A DNA stretch of 64,000 nucleotides from Adineta vaga (GCA_021613535.1 CP075494.1:11842001-11906000); one strand, 5' to 3'. Shown: positions 26,298-39,187, counted from the first letter of the stretch. Notes: a model not told the origin generated them from the letters alone. A program made the numbers and translations.

Positions 26298-28375
26298 ATG
26301 AATAATTTTCTATCAAGTGTGTATGATATCTACTATGTTTAATAAGTTTGTATGGAAAAAAGGTGTATTTATACTTAGTAATTTACCTGTATTCAATCTG
26401 GAAAAGAAAGAATATGAATCATCACGAAAAAAAACGATGGGGACTTAAAAAAATGAAAAAGTATTTCGTCATGACACGTCATGTGACACAATCAGATCGG
26501 ACAGATAACAATTTATTGAATAGTAATCGATACTTGCCATTCTGTAGCGTAGATTTTTTTCTCCTGATAAAACTTCATTTTCAAATAAAATAATGTAATC
26601 ATTGTTTTATAATACACCTTTTAGATTGAATACAAAAAAAACGTTAATCTACCTAATATTACGTCAAGTACTAAAATTATTTGCTCAAAAAATGCATAGT
26701 TTGTTTTGTTCAGAAAATGCGTTATGACGTTAGTGTAATTTGTGTGATCGCAATTTTTAAATAATTGTTTATGATGACGTGTTGACAAAGGTTCGACCCC
26801 ACGCATATATTAATGATCATTAATTTACGAGAACGAAAAATTATCATGAATTGAGTTTTTATTCTCACAGTTGGTAATTTTATATCGAATAGTTACATGC
26901 TACGTGGACATGTATGTATGATTTTATCATTTAACGGAAAATATCATAGTAGTAAAATGAGTCATTCAGAAATCAATGAGAAAATATTTCTTTTTCAAAT
27001 TCCCAATAAATACGGAAAAACCCTATTGATTACCATGTTGAGTGTACTTGATTCAGTTTTTTACAATGATATTTGTCTATTTCCGTTATTACGTAACTAT
27101 TACATAGATTCTTATGTGAATTATTATGTCTTTATCAAAAAAGAATGTAATTAAGACACATGAATGCACATTCATTTGAATTCAAAAATATGAATATAGA
27201 CAGGAAATGAATCTATGATATATTATCTACATTCATATCTTTCGAAATATAAGTTATTTTGTGTCAGTCAATGATTTTTCTAACTGAAATTACACATATT
27301 GCAAAGCATATTTGAAATAATTTACCCGGCAAGAAAACCTGAAATCTTCAAAAATATAACGAAAGGAAAGAATTGTATTGATTAGTCAATGGCTTTAAGA
27401 ATCAAGTACTTTCTTAGTAAGATATATTTGATATATATGCGATTTCTTCAAAAACAATGTTCCTTGTCTTTGCTATACAGACCTCTTGAAACACTGCAAC
27501 TACTGAATTTTGACAAGGTTCTTGTCAAGCAATCTCAACATTTCCTGTAATGCACTTCTCAATAACAATAGATGAAGACTATAGATTCAACATTATATGT
27601 TAGGACTGAAAAGAAAATCAGTACTTGTTTTTGATAGAAAATATGACATGAGAAAAAGCATCTTTTCTCTTTCGAAGAAAAGATTTTATCAATACATGTC
27701 ATGGAATAGACATAACATCTTTGATATGGTAAAAGAATATTGTATCCATAAAGAAAATGAAATATCATTAAGTGTATCTAACAACTGTTAAAGCAATTTT
27801 CTTATTGTATCTGAAGCTTGCTCTTACACGACTGACATTTTTATCGTTTAGTTCTGGGAAACTATTCTTCCATTTGTTCACTGAATCTAATGAATAATAA
27901 ATTGAAAATTTCGATATTTCAACTCATATTTGATATGAATACGAATGAATAATCATGTAGAAAAGTAATATTAACAAGTAGCGTCCCCTGTCGTCATATT
28001 TACAAGTAAGTCAAATCTAATATGAGAAGAATAAATATGAATATTCATTCATGTTCGTAATACGATTAATCTTCCAATCGTATTATCAATTGCATACATG
28101 TCAAGAAAAGTAGAGGCCACATCATTCAAAAATATTTGTTCCATTTCGAATCCAATGGCGATGAAGAGCTTATTAATCAATAAACATAAAAACAAATACT
28201 CATCATATCATTTTAATAGTACTCAATCAACATAGAAGGATTCTTCTTTTCATATCGTAGTTTTCCTTCTATTGAAGAGAACGAAGTTGATGATCGATGT
28301 TGATCTTTTTGTTTTAGTTTTAGACAATATCAAGAACCATTGACATAAAATTTCGGCTTATAAAAACAAAACAAA
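26298..28375. other. Intergenic region between divergent NHL and SNAP-25 genes
   Basis: About 2.1 kb without a gene I can support. Open frames at 26348-26593, 26897-27154 and 27597-27791 are AT-rich and resemble nothing known. A tRNA B-box-like motif near 26789-26799 has no cloverleaf around it. Confidence 0.5.
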
Positions 28376-30309
28376 ATGACCGACGAAAATATGCGTAATG
28401 AATTATCAACGATTCAAATGCAAATGAATCAAACAACAAATGAAGTGAGTAGTAGAAAACCTCTCGTTTTCTTTTCTCCTTTTTTTTCTTGAATTGATTG
28501 GAAGAAATATAATCGAAGTGCATATGAGAGAAGAATAAAGAACCGGAAAACACCGGCAGTGAAGCATTCGATTGTTACATTAGAAAATCATCAGGAATTC
28601 TTTTCCAATATTGACTTTTTTTTTCTTTAATCAATCTTCTTATATATGCATACATTAATATCGACCAATTCCTATCAATCTTATTTCTTTTTCTATGTCT
28701 ATTATCGAAAAGAGAAAATTTGATGAAAATAATTATCACAATGACAAGTTTTCTATTTCCTTTGAGACTAAAAGTAAAAGAATATGAAGTCAGTTATTTT
28801 AATGATGTGACAATCATCATCATCAAAAGATATGAAGAAAAACTAACATTCTAATTGATTTCTTCCTTTTCGAATCGTAAGAAAGAAGAAATTGTTTGTC
28901 ATCTTTTTTCTTTCTTTTTTGTTCAAAGCATCTCGTTCTTATCAATAAGACAAATGATGATGATGATTTCCGGAAATAAACTACTCGTGTTTGTTTCTCT
29001 GTTTCTTTTTTTTCTTTTTGGTGACGTTCAAAGAAAGCAAACTTCGTCGTACTACTTTACAATGCTTCTTTTTTCTGACTTCCGACGTCAATCGACAGCA
29101 AGTAAACGTGTAAAGTACAGCGTTTACTATTCTCTCGTCTTCTAAAATAATCATGAAATATCGAGAGTCTTCTTTTTCTTCTTCTCTTCTTTGAAAATGT
29201 AAAACTATTCCAAAAAAAGAAAGAAACGATACGAGCATTTGATTCCTATCTCCCAATTATGGTTTTACCATTTTCAACAAACACGAATAATAATAATAAT
29301 AATAGTAATTATAATGGTGAATTACCGAGAATACTTTCTGAAGAAGAACAAATCATGTTGACCATTGATCAAACTGTCCATGAGGTAAAATATGTTGAAC
29401 AATTGAGAATAGTTTAATAATGATACTTGTTAAACAATTTTAAAAAATGGATTTTTGAATATTTTTCTATTTATTTAGTCGCTGGAATCTACTCGACGTA
29501 TGATTACTCTCTGTGATGAGGTATATTTTTTCAAAATTATTCATCTATTTATGAGTTTACTTGTTTCATTTAGAGTAAAGAAGCTGGTATTCGAACTTTG
29601 GTTATGCTTGATGAACAAGGAGGTAAATTCTTGATTCGACCTTAAAAATCATTAATATTATTTCGATTAATTACAAATATTTCTAGAACAACTTGATGCT
29701 ATTGATACGGGCATGGATCGTATAAATGCTGAGATGCGTGATGCAGAAAAGAATCTTGAAGGTTTAGAAAAATGCTGTGGTCTATGTGTTCTTCCATGGA
29801 ACAAGTAGAAAATTATCAATCGATTTGATTTCTATTCTTAATTTTGAATCTATTAGATCGAAAAATGTGGAAAAAAGTGCAGCATATAGTAAAACATTCA
29901 AAGGTAATGATGATGGTAAAGTGAATTCATCAGGTCCTCGACAAATTGTTTCACAGAATGGTGTTGGACCAGGTTCAGGTTATGTTCAAAGGTAATTTTA
30001 ATAATAACATTTTGTCTTATTTGAGACATCTTTTTTGTAATTTAAGAATTACTCATGATGCAAGAGAAGATGAAATGGAAGATAATCTTCAGCAAGTGAG
30101 TACAATGATTGGTAATCTACGAAATATGGCTTGTGATATGGGTAATGAAATTGAAAATCAAAATAATCAAATTGATCGTATTAAGGGCAAAGTAAGATTG
30201 AAAACTATTCGTGTAATCATAGCATTGATTGTATATTTTTTAGACGGAAATAAGTCAAATGCGTATTGAAGGGGCCAATAAACGGGCAAAAACCTTATTA
30301 AATACTTAG
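28376..30309 (+). CDS. SNAP25: SNAP-25, synaptic Qb/Qc SNARE, with two candidate first exons
   Basis: First coding exon A (28376-28444) encodes [20 protein letters not shown] then TNE, close to the canonical SNAP-25 start. It splices in phase 0 to the shared exons: [47 protein letters not shown], a linker of about 50 residues, [37 protein letters not shown] and [11 protein letters not shown]. Form A would be about 207 residues, near the 206 of vertebrate SNAP-25. It joins syntaxin and synaptobrevin in the fusion complex. The CCGLC cysteines are likely palmitoylated for membrane attachment. A second ATG-initiated exon B (29259-29384) also ends in phase 0 before the same exon (see the separate entry). 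All expected SNARE blocks are present and unbroken. Confidence 0.95.
29259..29384 (+). CDS. Alternative first coding exon B of SNAP-25
   Basis: This exon encodes 42 residues: MVLPFST, an Asn-rich run, then [17 protein letters not shown], and it ends at a GT donor (29385) in phase 0. Its last 15 or so residues line up with the end of exon A ([14 protein letters not shown]), so it can replace the first part of the Qb SNARE helix. It lies 814 bases downstream of exon A and before the shared exon at about 29480. Both exons are Met-initiated, which suggests alternative promoters and not cassette splicing. Transcript evidence is needed, as exon B could also be rarely used. Confidence 0.65.
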
Positions 30310-30645
30310 ACAAAAAGATCAATACATTATTGCAATAATATCACAGCTTTTCTTCCCAAAATAATTTGTGCAGAAAAAAATAATGTTTTCTTTTCTTCTT
30401 TATTGCCTTGCTTATCTTGTTTTTTTGTAAAATGAATTGAATCTATTTTCTTCTCTGATCTGCATGATCTCTTTTTTTTTATATTTCTGAACATAATTTT
30501 CTTACCACTTTTTTTCTTGATTACAAGATCTGCTAAATGAAGAGAAAGACAAAAAGTACATCACAACTGACGTTATTTTTTTTTTGGACAAGTTTGTTTC
30601 CGTGTCGTCTGTGTTAGATTCTCTCTTCACTGATGCAATATGATC

Positions 30646-30672
30646 TTCTTTCTTTCTTTCTTTCTTTCTTTT
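30646..30672. repeat. TTTC microsatellite
   Basis: Tandem TTTC units in the 3' flank of SNAP-25. Confidence 0.8.
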
Positions 30673-31111
30673 GTTATTTTATCTGTACGAATATATCTCA
30701 GTAATTTATCACATATTTTAAATCTCCTTCGAATACATCAATATTGATATATAAGGAATGTTGTATGGTTTTTTTTCTTGAACACATCGATAGAGAAAAG
30801 GAATCTGTTTGAAATATTAAAATAGAGAGTCATCGAAAATAAATATCGTTTGCTTGACATTCTCTCAAGTCATTAACACACGTCGAGCGCATAACTGACT
30901 GGGGCGTCAGAATGTTTTGTTACCTATGAATTATATACATCTCTCATTATACAAAGATTTTTATGTGTACATCTTTGTACATAACTGTATTTTTTACTTA
31001 ATTGAATTGAAATATCCAGCAGAACATGATTTTAATCAGTCGGATATCGTAACTAATGCATTTGTATAATCATATTATATTTTTCTATCGTCTAATTTAC
31101 TTGACTACGTA

Positions 31112-31259
31112 CACACACTGAAAACAAAAAGGATTCCGTAGAAAATAAAGACATTTTAAAGTCTACGGGTGGGACATTTACGTTTATTTTAAATAAACGT
31201 AAATGGAATCCGTTAATTAACTCGCGTTAAGTTAAATGGTCCACCCCTAGTTTCCAGTG
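31112..31259. mobile_element. Short palindromic MITE-like element
   Basis: The ends form inverted repeats: CACTGAAAAC (31116-31125) against GTTTCCAGTG (31250-31259), one mismatch. Inside lies a second inverted pair, GGGTGGGACATTT-like and AAATGGTCCACCC, which encloses a perfect 15-base palindrome arm pair at 31175-31189 and 31191-31205. TA dinucleotides flank both sides (31110-31111 and 31260-31261), as expected of a TA target-site duplication in mariner-type elements. It has no coding capacity. The total of about 150 bases suits a non-autonomous element. Confidence 0.6.
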
Positions 31260-31605
31260 TACGAAGTCTTTCCTATCAAATATTTAAAAACTAACAAGAC
31301 TGACGAACATTATTATCTATTCTTACAGTACTGTAGTATTATCGAAATTCTCTATAGAGTAATCGTCTTTCATGTATACTCGACAATTTCATTGATATTT
31401 TCCTATCATTCGAAAATAGAAGGTATTTTATTGACATGTATAAAGAAAAAGATGTTCAGATATATTTTATTCATGAGGAAAGTTGGCTGATTATGCATAA
31501 CTCAAAATCGATAACAATCGAAGATAGTACTATAGCACAAATGTAAACATATATGCATGAATGTTATATATACATATATATATATATGATTGTTTAAAAT
31601 ATTTA

Positions 31606-33039
31606 CTAGGATATTTGTAAAACAGATTGCATTAATGGCGCAAGCTCATCGGCACTTTGAGAAGTTTTTTTAGCTACGTCTCCTTTTGTTTCTCGTGCTA
31701 TTGAATGTGCTTTCATACAAGAGAAGATTAAATGAGAAAAAATAACTGAAGTTTGATCGTTACCAAAGCGTACATTTAAATAATTCCATAGAATATCAAC
31801 AAAAATATTTTGAGCAAAAAATGCTTTCGTCGATTCGACTAATGGCGGTTCGGCATAATCAGCTCCTTTGGAAAAGATACTAATTAATATCATTAATTTA
31901 AATATTAAATGATCGTTTGAACACAGATTTTGTAGTTTTCTTGTCCAGTCCATTATTCGGTGATAAACCGAATCCGAATAAGTACGCAGTGCCCTGGCTT
32001 CATAACAGCAATCATTGGTTGTTCCGGGTTCACGAAAAATTTCTGTTTCTGTATCGGTGCAAATACAAAAATGAAAACATGATATTGTGATTAAATTATG
32101 TTTCACAAGTACTAGACGATCATGTTCATTTAAGGACTAAAAGCAGAATCGTTTTTATAAATATCGAGAATATAATGACGTCACTATAACTTACACTGAA
32201 TTCTGGTGTTAATTTAAAAAATGTAACAAGTCGTAAACAGCTAACATGTGCCGGTTCGTTTACAACATCAACTATACCATCAAGACATCTTAAACATGGA
32301 CTATCAGAACCTTTAATGACGGCTATATTTAATTGCACAGCTTGTCTATAATGTTCTTCAATTCTGGTTAATGATATTCTTATATTTTCATCAAGAGAAT
32401 ACTTAAATTCATTCGAATCTGTACTGGATGAATCATCACATTTATTGCAAGAAGATTGTGAATAATCACCATCGAGTGGAGTCAAGAGTGATGAAGCTGA
32501 TGTTGATAACATTGACATCTCACGTAAACGACGATTATCTTCAATTTTACGTTTTTTTGTAAGTTTTTCTTCTTCAGACATGATCCATTCTTTTCGTAAA
32601 CCTTTTTGAAAACATTTTTTCAAACGACAATATTTACATTTCTAGAAAATTCTGATAAAAAGAAAGATTTTCTGGATATTTCACAAACTTTTCGAGTTTC
32701 TAGCGTAATCGGACAATCATTTGTGCCAACTCGACATTTGAATTTATTCTAAACAAAAAGTAAAATGTTATTTTTAAAGAGGTTAATATTGACATGGAAT
32801 ATACCATATTGTCTAGCGCATTACGTCGAAAAAATGCTTTACAACTTTCACAGGTTATTTGGTCGAAATTATAACCTAAATATATTGTAGATAAAAATAG
32901 GCGAAGCAAAAGCGTGAAGAAAAGTTCATCATGGATTATGATTCTTACCCATGGCTGGCGCATGGCATACAACACATATGAGATCACACCGATTACGGCG
33001 ACGAAGACTGCCATTCGAATGTGAACGTTTTGTATGCAT
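31606..33039 (-). CDS. Nuclear receptor 1 of cluster, HR96/NR1J-like
   Basis: A multi-exon receptor. The start at 33039 gives MHTKRSHSNGSLRRRNRCD. First zinc finger: CVVCHAPAMG joined to YNFDQITCESCKAFFRRNAL. Second finger: KFKCRVGTNDCPI, then KKCKYCRLKKCFQKG, followed by the T/A box LRKEWIMSEEEKLTKKRKI, close to HR96/DAF-12/VDR-type receptors. A Ser-rich hinge leads to the ligand-binding domain: CLRLVTFFKLTPEF, LNEHDRLVLVKHN-type helix 3-5, and final helix ELAPLMQSVLQIS. HR96-like receptors sense sterols and xenobiotics and control detoxification genes. The AF-2 helix lacks the usual glutamate. The LBD is very divergent from named receptors, so ligand and target genes cannot be inferred. Confidence 0.87.
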
Positions 33040-34194
33040 TATGAATATGAAGAATTTTTATTTGAAAATATCTTTATTTAATATGAACTAGAATGAAAAA
33101 GAAGCACATTTTGATAGGTACGAAAAAGACCAATCAAGAATGCATTTAGATATACTCAATGATACTCGCAGTCTTACCAACAACTAATTTGACGAAAGAA
33201 AAAAGAGAAAAAATAAGAACATCGAAGTACAAGAGCTAGTCGGGTCGACAACAGAGAAGAAGACGAGAAAGGATCAGAGAACAGAAAAAGAAATAGAATA
33301 AAACAATGGTGACGTTGTTATGATAACGATGCATTTACGTGCTAAAAAAATGCAGTATTTATATAACAGTCATTTGATTTTGTATAAGATGATTAGAATG
33401 AACCATGTCGAGACAAGGTCAGCATATCTTCATGTTTTTTTCTGTCTCTATCAAGTCTGATAAAACATATTCATAAATTGGAATTGGAATTTAAGCTCGC
33501 GACAAAAATTCAAATCCGTCTTGAATTAATTGAAATCAAGATGCAATTCCTTCTTTAATTTCAAATCACTTAGTACGCGACCAATTTGACCGTAGTATTT
33601 GAAAGATTGATAGATTTAAGTATTTTTGTATCAGGATACTCTTATTGATAATTATATAGATTTCAATCTATAATAGATGCAAAACGACTTATTCATTTAT
33701 TTGAATTTTTCCTTCAGAGAATAATAGATAAGTCTGAACTTGATTTGCATTATAATCTGTAAGGGAGGCAAAAAACCAATTTTTCTTAGTTACAATACGT
33801 ACAAAAAGTTTGTTTTCATAAGAAATCACCTGATGAATTCCTAAAATAAGTAACATTTTCATATGACATATCTTGTTCTTTTTACCGAACATGTCTATGA
33901 ACTTTTTTTTAACATTAAATTTCACAGAAAACAAATATTTTCTATGGATCATCTTATCATTTGTATTCAAACATAATTAAATCGATTTTCATCATAAAAA
34001 AAAGTTACCATATCGAATTTATGGAACGTTACTATAAAATTCTATTTTTTTTCTTATTCAAAGAAAGAAAAACGTTTTGTTGCTGTAATATATATACAAA
34101 TACAACAGTAACGATAACAGAAGAGAGAGAGAGAGAGCGAGACAAAGGAAAAAATAATACACTTAGAATTTAAAAAATATCGCATCATATTGGT
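33040..34194. other. Intergenic region between nuclear receptors 1 and 2
   Basis: About 1.15 kb that should hold the receptor 1 promoter and the receptor 2 3' flank. A GA run lies near 34123-34142. No gene is recognised; small open frames here are AT-rich noise. Confidence 0.5.
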
Positions 34195-35665
34195 TTAAAT
34201 GTTCAATATAACTGATTTCATTAGTGGTACAAGTTGTTCAGCTACATCGTCATGCCGCACATAATTATAACGAGTATTGAAAGATTGTAAATGTGCTTCA
34301 ATCGAAGCGAAGACAAGTTTTGCCCAGATATCAATAGTTTTTTTACTACCAAAGTTATTTTCACAATATTTCCACAATAAATCGATAAAATGATTTTGTG
34401 TCTGCAGTATTGATAAAATATCATTTGCAATTGGTTCACATTCATTAGTATAGGTACATATGGCTGATCCTTTGGATAATAACATAACTATTAAAAATAT
34501 CTGTATAATAGTACGATCACTATTTGATGCTTCGACTAATCGACAAACGCAACGCGTCGATTGATGATATTGATGTAAACTGAAACATTGAATCATATCT
34601 TTTCCCGAGAACAGACAATCATCGACACCTGGTTCATGATAAGTATCAGCAACAGGATCATAAACTAATACTGAACGTATAAATACTAATGTAAATGTAT
34701 TATGTTTAATTAAAATCAATTTATCATGTTCGTTTAGCGATAAAAATTCGGGAATCAGTTTAAAATATGTGATCAAACGTGTTGTTTGAAGATTCATCGG
34801 AAGATTCATCATCTCCCATGGAGCATTAATTCGTGCTGTATATGGATATTGTGGTATTTCTGGTGGTAACGATGTTAGACGGACTGAATCATCATATGCT
34901 TGTTTCATTTGTTCAATTTTAAGTAAATCTCCAACAGATAATACACATGGAACATACAATGCTTGCGAGTCTTCATCATCGATAGGTTCAGTTTTAAGAT
35001 CAATATCGGATTGCTATTAAGCAAAAAAAAAGAAAATAATTACATTCGATTGATGTATTTGTTAATTTAAAACAGACTTCATCAGATTCTATTGGATCGG
35101 GATAGATCAATCGACGAAGTTGACGATTTTCTTCGATTTTTCGTCGTTTATTTAAACGTTCTTCATCTGTTAATATCCAATCAGCTCTCATTCCTGTAGA
35201 AAAACCAAAAACAATCGAATGATTATTTTAAATAAGATGATTTCAAACCTTTTTCGAAACACTTTGCTAAACGACATGCTTTACAACGTTTTCGCGTTGT
35301 TACTGTTACAATACAATTTCCATCACTAGCTCGACATTTAAATTTATCCTAGAAAACAAAACATTTTTTATTTTGAACATAAAGTTTTTATTCCAAATAT
35401 GTATCCATACATTCGTTCGTAGAGCATTTCGTCGAAAAAATGCTTTACAAGATTCACATGTAATTGCATCAAAATTATAACCATGTGCTGGTCCTTCACA
35501 TATGCTGCAAATTAATCCTTCCGGTTTTTTTCGCACATAACTGGCACGTCGTTGTTGATTGTCGTAACTGATTGATGAATCATTGTTTTCATATTCATTA
35601 TCGTTTGGGATATTATGTTGACGACGAACAACGCGTTTTCGATATCGGACATTGTTTATACTCAT
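34195..35665 (-). CDS. Nuclear receptor 2 of cluster, HR96/NR1J-like
   Basis: The start at 35665 gives MSINNVRYRKRVVRRQHN. Zinc fingers: LICSICEGPAHG plus YNFDAITCESCKAFFRRNAL, then DKFKCRASDGNCIVTVTTRK and RCKACRLAKCFEKG. The next exon gives MRADWILTDEERLNKRRKIE, whose pattern KRRKIExNRxxRR is typical of HR96. The single large LBD exon (to 34195) has LQTTRLITYFKLIPEFLSLN, EHDKLILIKHNTF, VYDPVADTYHEPG, LLSKGSAICTY and final helix EQLVPLMKSVILNI. It is a probable ligand-regulated nuclear transcription factor. The P-box (ESCKA) equals that of receptors 1, 3 and 4, so the four should bind similar half-sites. No frame break is seen. Confidence 0.88.
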
Positions 35666-36970
35666 AATCAGTTGTGGAAATTTATAAAAAAAAGAATTAC
35701 AAGATCGATGGATTAAAAAAAAGGGGCTTGTTTTTCTCAAATAAATGACGATGAAAAAGAAAACGAAAAAGAAAGAAAGAAAGAAAGAAAGAAAGAAAAA
35801 AAGTTACTTTAAATAAACAAGGTAAAAGTATACAAAATATAGAACGAGAAAAAAATGAGAGAAACTATCAACTTGATGACGCGAACTCTACAACGATTTA
35901 ATAAGTAACTCGCTAATAAGAAGATGAGAATTCGCGTTTTTATACTTGAAAAAATTCTATTGAAAACGCATAGATTTTACTCAAATCGTGTTCAAGTTTA
36001 ACAGAAAGAATGATGTTTTTAGTTCATGGAATATACTATTCTACACTTCGATAAACTTTCTTCCAGCAAGCTGTCGGATATATATTTTTGAAGTAAAAAG
36101 GAATAACAAAAAAATAGAACAGAACGGAAAGAATGCTGTTCTTGCTCTATGCTAATGTGATGACGACATTGGTTTCTCAAGCTATGTTATTCGACGAATG
36201 ATGATGATGAGGAAAGTAAAAGAGAAGAAACTATGAAAAAAACAACAAGCCTCTAAAGAGAAAAGAAAGAGAGTTCGCTAGTTAACCAATGATCATTCAT
36301 CCTTTCTTTACCATTCACCTGGAATGTGACATACAGTAAAGTAAAGTAATTCTTATATATAAAAATAATGAATGTACTTTTTTCACCTCAAATAATATTC
36401 AAAAAAGAAAGGCAATTATTTGCCTATAACACATTAGAAAGAGTATGATCTTTACTTGAAGTTACTTTTTTTTAAAGAAGAAAATAATTCGACAAGAGGA
36501 ATGAAAAAAAATGTACCCGAAGAATTTTCTCTACTGTTAGAATCACGTGAATGATGATTGAGTAATAAATATGTATAAGACATAGTCTTTCTTGATTCTT
36601 ACATATCGATCCGTCGAAAAGATTAAAAATGGATAGATTTTTTTAAAATAAATTCACAATGGACGAGAGGAAAACAATACTTTGGATTTTCATAATAATT
36701 ATTTCAGTTTTCTCTTTTTTTCTATAGCAATAAGATTTTATTATGTGAAATATATGTAACATATGGATCCTCTTACATATTCACGTCGGAGTATCACATT
36801 GCCTACAATGTGTTGTTTCGTTACTCTTTGACGTCAGTCACATTATAACAATAAATGCATCTGTTTTATTATATTCGAATTTCAATCCTATTTTCATACT
36901 AATAGAGAAAAGAAAGATCAATTGGTTAATTTCGACATATTTTCTTTATTTTTCGAATCAAACCATCATT
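35666..36970. other. Intergenic region between nuclear receptors 2 and 3
   Basis: About 1.3 kb with an AAAG microsatellite at 35766-35802 shortly upstream of the receptor 2 start. No gene or RNA is recognised. Confidence 0.5.
35766..35802. repeat. AAAG microsatellite
   Basis: Tandem GAAA/AAAG units about 100 bases upstream of the receptor 2 start codon. Confidence 0.8.
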
Positions 36971-39187
36971 TTAATTATTAGATGAAGTCGTATCAGGTAA
37001 TTGTAAAACACTTTGCATCAATGGTGATAATTCTGCTGCATTAATAATTTCATGTGTTATATTTTTGAAATGTATAGACAAACGTCGGATTGAAAATAAT
37101 GAATTGATCAAATTTGTAAATAAATTTATTGTTTTCTTCAAACCATACTGATGTAAACAATATTTATATAATATTTCTACATAGATATTTTGTATATTAA
37201 ATACCATACGTGCATTATTTAATGATGGTTCATAAGGAAGATCGTATGCACAGAAACCTTTGATATAAATAATAATTAAGAGAAGAATTTTAACAATCAC
37301 ACGATCGTACTGAAGTATTCTAATTAATTTTGCGACTGTTGTTGTTATATCATGATAGAATTCTTCACCTAGAATTTCAATCCAATCTTTGCCTTGAAAA
37401 TTAGGATCTTGTGTATTACGTTCATGATATGTATCGTCAATAGGATCATATATTAGAACAATATGCATGAAAATCGCTGCTAATAGATTATGTTTAACTA
37501 ATATAATGCGATCTCCAAGCTCTAATAATCTGAATTCTTCTGTTTTTTTTAAATATGTAATGAGGCGTAATGATGAGAGATAAGTTGGTATACGAATTAA
37601 TTCAAGTGTTGTATGAATGAAATGACTAGCAGGATAAAGTGGTACACCAACAACTTGGTTATATGCCATTGCTTCGGTATATGCGGTTTGAATTTGATCA
37701 ATTTTCGACCATTCAAATTCTGTCATTAAGAAAGCAGATATGTCAGTTGTTTGCCGAGGTGGTGGAGAACCATCATCAGAATTACTGTTATCACTTTTAG
37801 ACTAAACGAAAGAATAAAGATTTGAAAGAGTTTCTTTATGAAAGTCTTACACCAGTTCGGGAACTATGACGATGTACAGGTGATTCCTGAGTTTGTTTGA
37901 GACGACGTTTTTCTTCTACACTATGTTTTTTTTTTTGTTTTCTAAATATATAAATCATCATTTAGTAATTATAGAATACAATCAATCTCTTATAGTCATC
38001 AATTTTGTTTTGCAACGAATTATAAAAACTAATCCTTTTACACGTTTTCTTTAAAGATGCAGATAAGGCTGGTAATGCAAATGTACAATAGATTATACAA
38101 TTACGCTGTCAACTCTCTCCGTAAAACAACAAATAATAATGAAAAATCTTTACTATCATAAGATCAAATAAGAAATCAATTCAATAGACGTACTCATCTT
38201 CGGAGAGAATCCATTCTTTTCGCATACCTAAAAATAAGAAATACAATAGAAAAACAAACAAACTATCATAGAAATCATTTTACCCATTTGGAAACATTTA
38301 TTCAATCGACATCGTTTACATCGTCTTCTAGATTCCATAGTTATTTCACAGTTTCCAGCACCACGACATTTCAGTCTATCCTATAACAAGATTCAATGTA
38401 TGATGGCTATTCCAAAAAATTCGTAATACATAATAAATGATCAATGTAGCTGGCTGAAATAAGAATCAAATTGAATAACAATGGAAGTAAAAATTGCGAA
38501 TTTCAAGGTAAGAAGTAGAATTATCTTTATTTACTATGATCCGCTTCCTTACTGTTATATCTCTGCAATTAAATAGAATTAATTTTTTTAATCCCCTATA
38601 ACATATGTATGTATATTTCATTATGCATGATCAATATGATTCTATCGAAAGTTTTTAAAATGCTATCCTATAACCTCTTAAAAACACTTGTAGTCACAAA
38701 CAAGAATAAATCTAATTAAGCAAATTATTCTCATTATCTTTCCAATACGCGAGAAGGTTTCACATTCGTGTTCTTTTTTTCTTATATAATTATAACTTTG
38801 ATGTTGTCACTTCACTCACGATCCAAACATGTCCAAACTAACAATATAATTAAGTTAATCTTCTAGCTAAAGGTCATTGTATTCAATAAAATTCTAATTA
38901 AAAATTTTACCGGTGGTCGTAATGCATTTCGACGAAAGAATGCTTTACAAGATTCACATGAAATAGCATCAAAATTGTATCCTAAAATAAAAAATTATGA
39001 TTCTCTATGAATAATTAAAATTTATTCGATTACCGTATGCATCATCACCACAAACAACACATTTAAGAAAAGCTCGTGAACGTTTATTTATTTGTTTATG
39101 TTCATTAGATAAATAATTATTCGTTTTGGAAATCACAGGAATTTGACCATCAACTAATTGATCGTTATCTTTGTGTCGTTTTGCCAT
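36971..39187 (-). CDS. Nuclear receptor 3 of cluster, HR96/NR1J-like
   Basis: The start at 39187 gives MAKRHKDNDQLVDGQIPVIS. Zinc fingers: KCVVCGDDAYG plus YNFDAISCESCKAFFRRNAL, then, after an intron of about 500 bases, DRLKCRGAGNCEITMESRRR and CKRCRLNKCFQMG. T-box: MRKEWILSEDE. A hinge with Lys-rich and Ser/Asp-rich exons precedes an LBD exon (36971 to about 37802) with YLSSLRLITYLKKTEEFRLL, LGDRIILVKHNLLAAIF, YDPIDDTYHER and final helix AELSPLMQSVLQLPD. The hinge (about 37840-38210) is spread over small exons and is the least certain part of the model. Its role is inferred to be like that of its neighbours. Confidence 0.85.

Larger units (their letters stand above)
30310..31605. other. Intergenic region, SNAP-25 / nuclear receptor 1
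   Basis: About 1.3 kb between convergent stops. It contains a TTTC microsatellite at 30646-30672 and the MITE-like element at 31112-31259. The open frame at 31257-31490 is not convincing. Confidence 0.5.

Noticed and set aside
26740-26805. tRNA-like B-box (GGTTCGACCCC)
   Set aside because: The motif fits a tRNA T-loop, but the flanking bases do not form a T-stem, and no anticodon or D arm or matching acceptor stem is found upstream.
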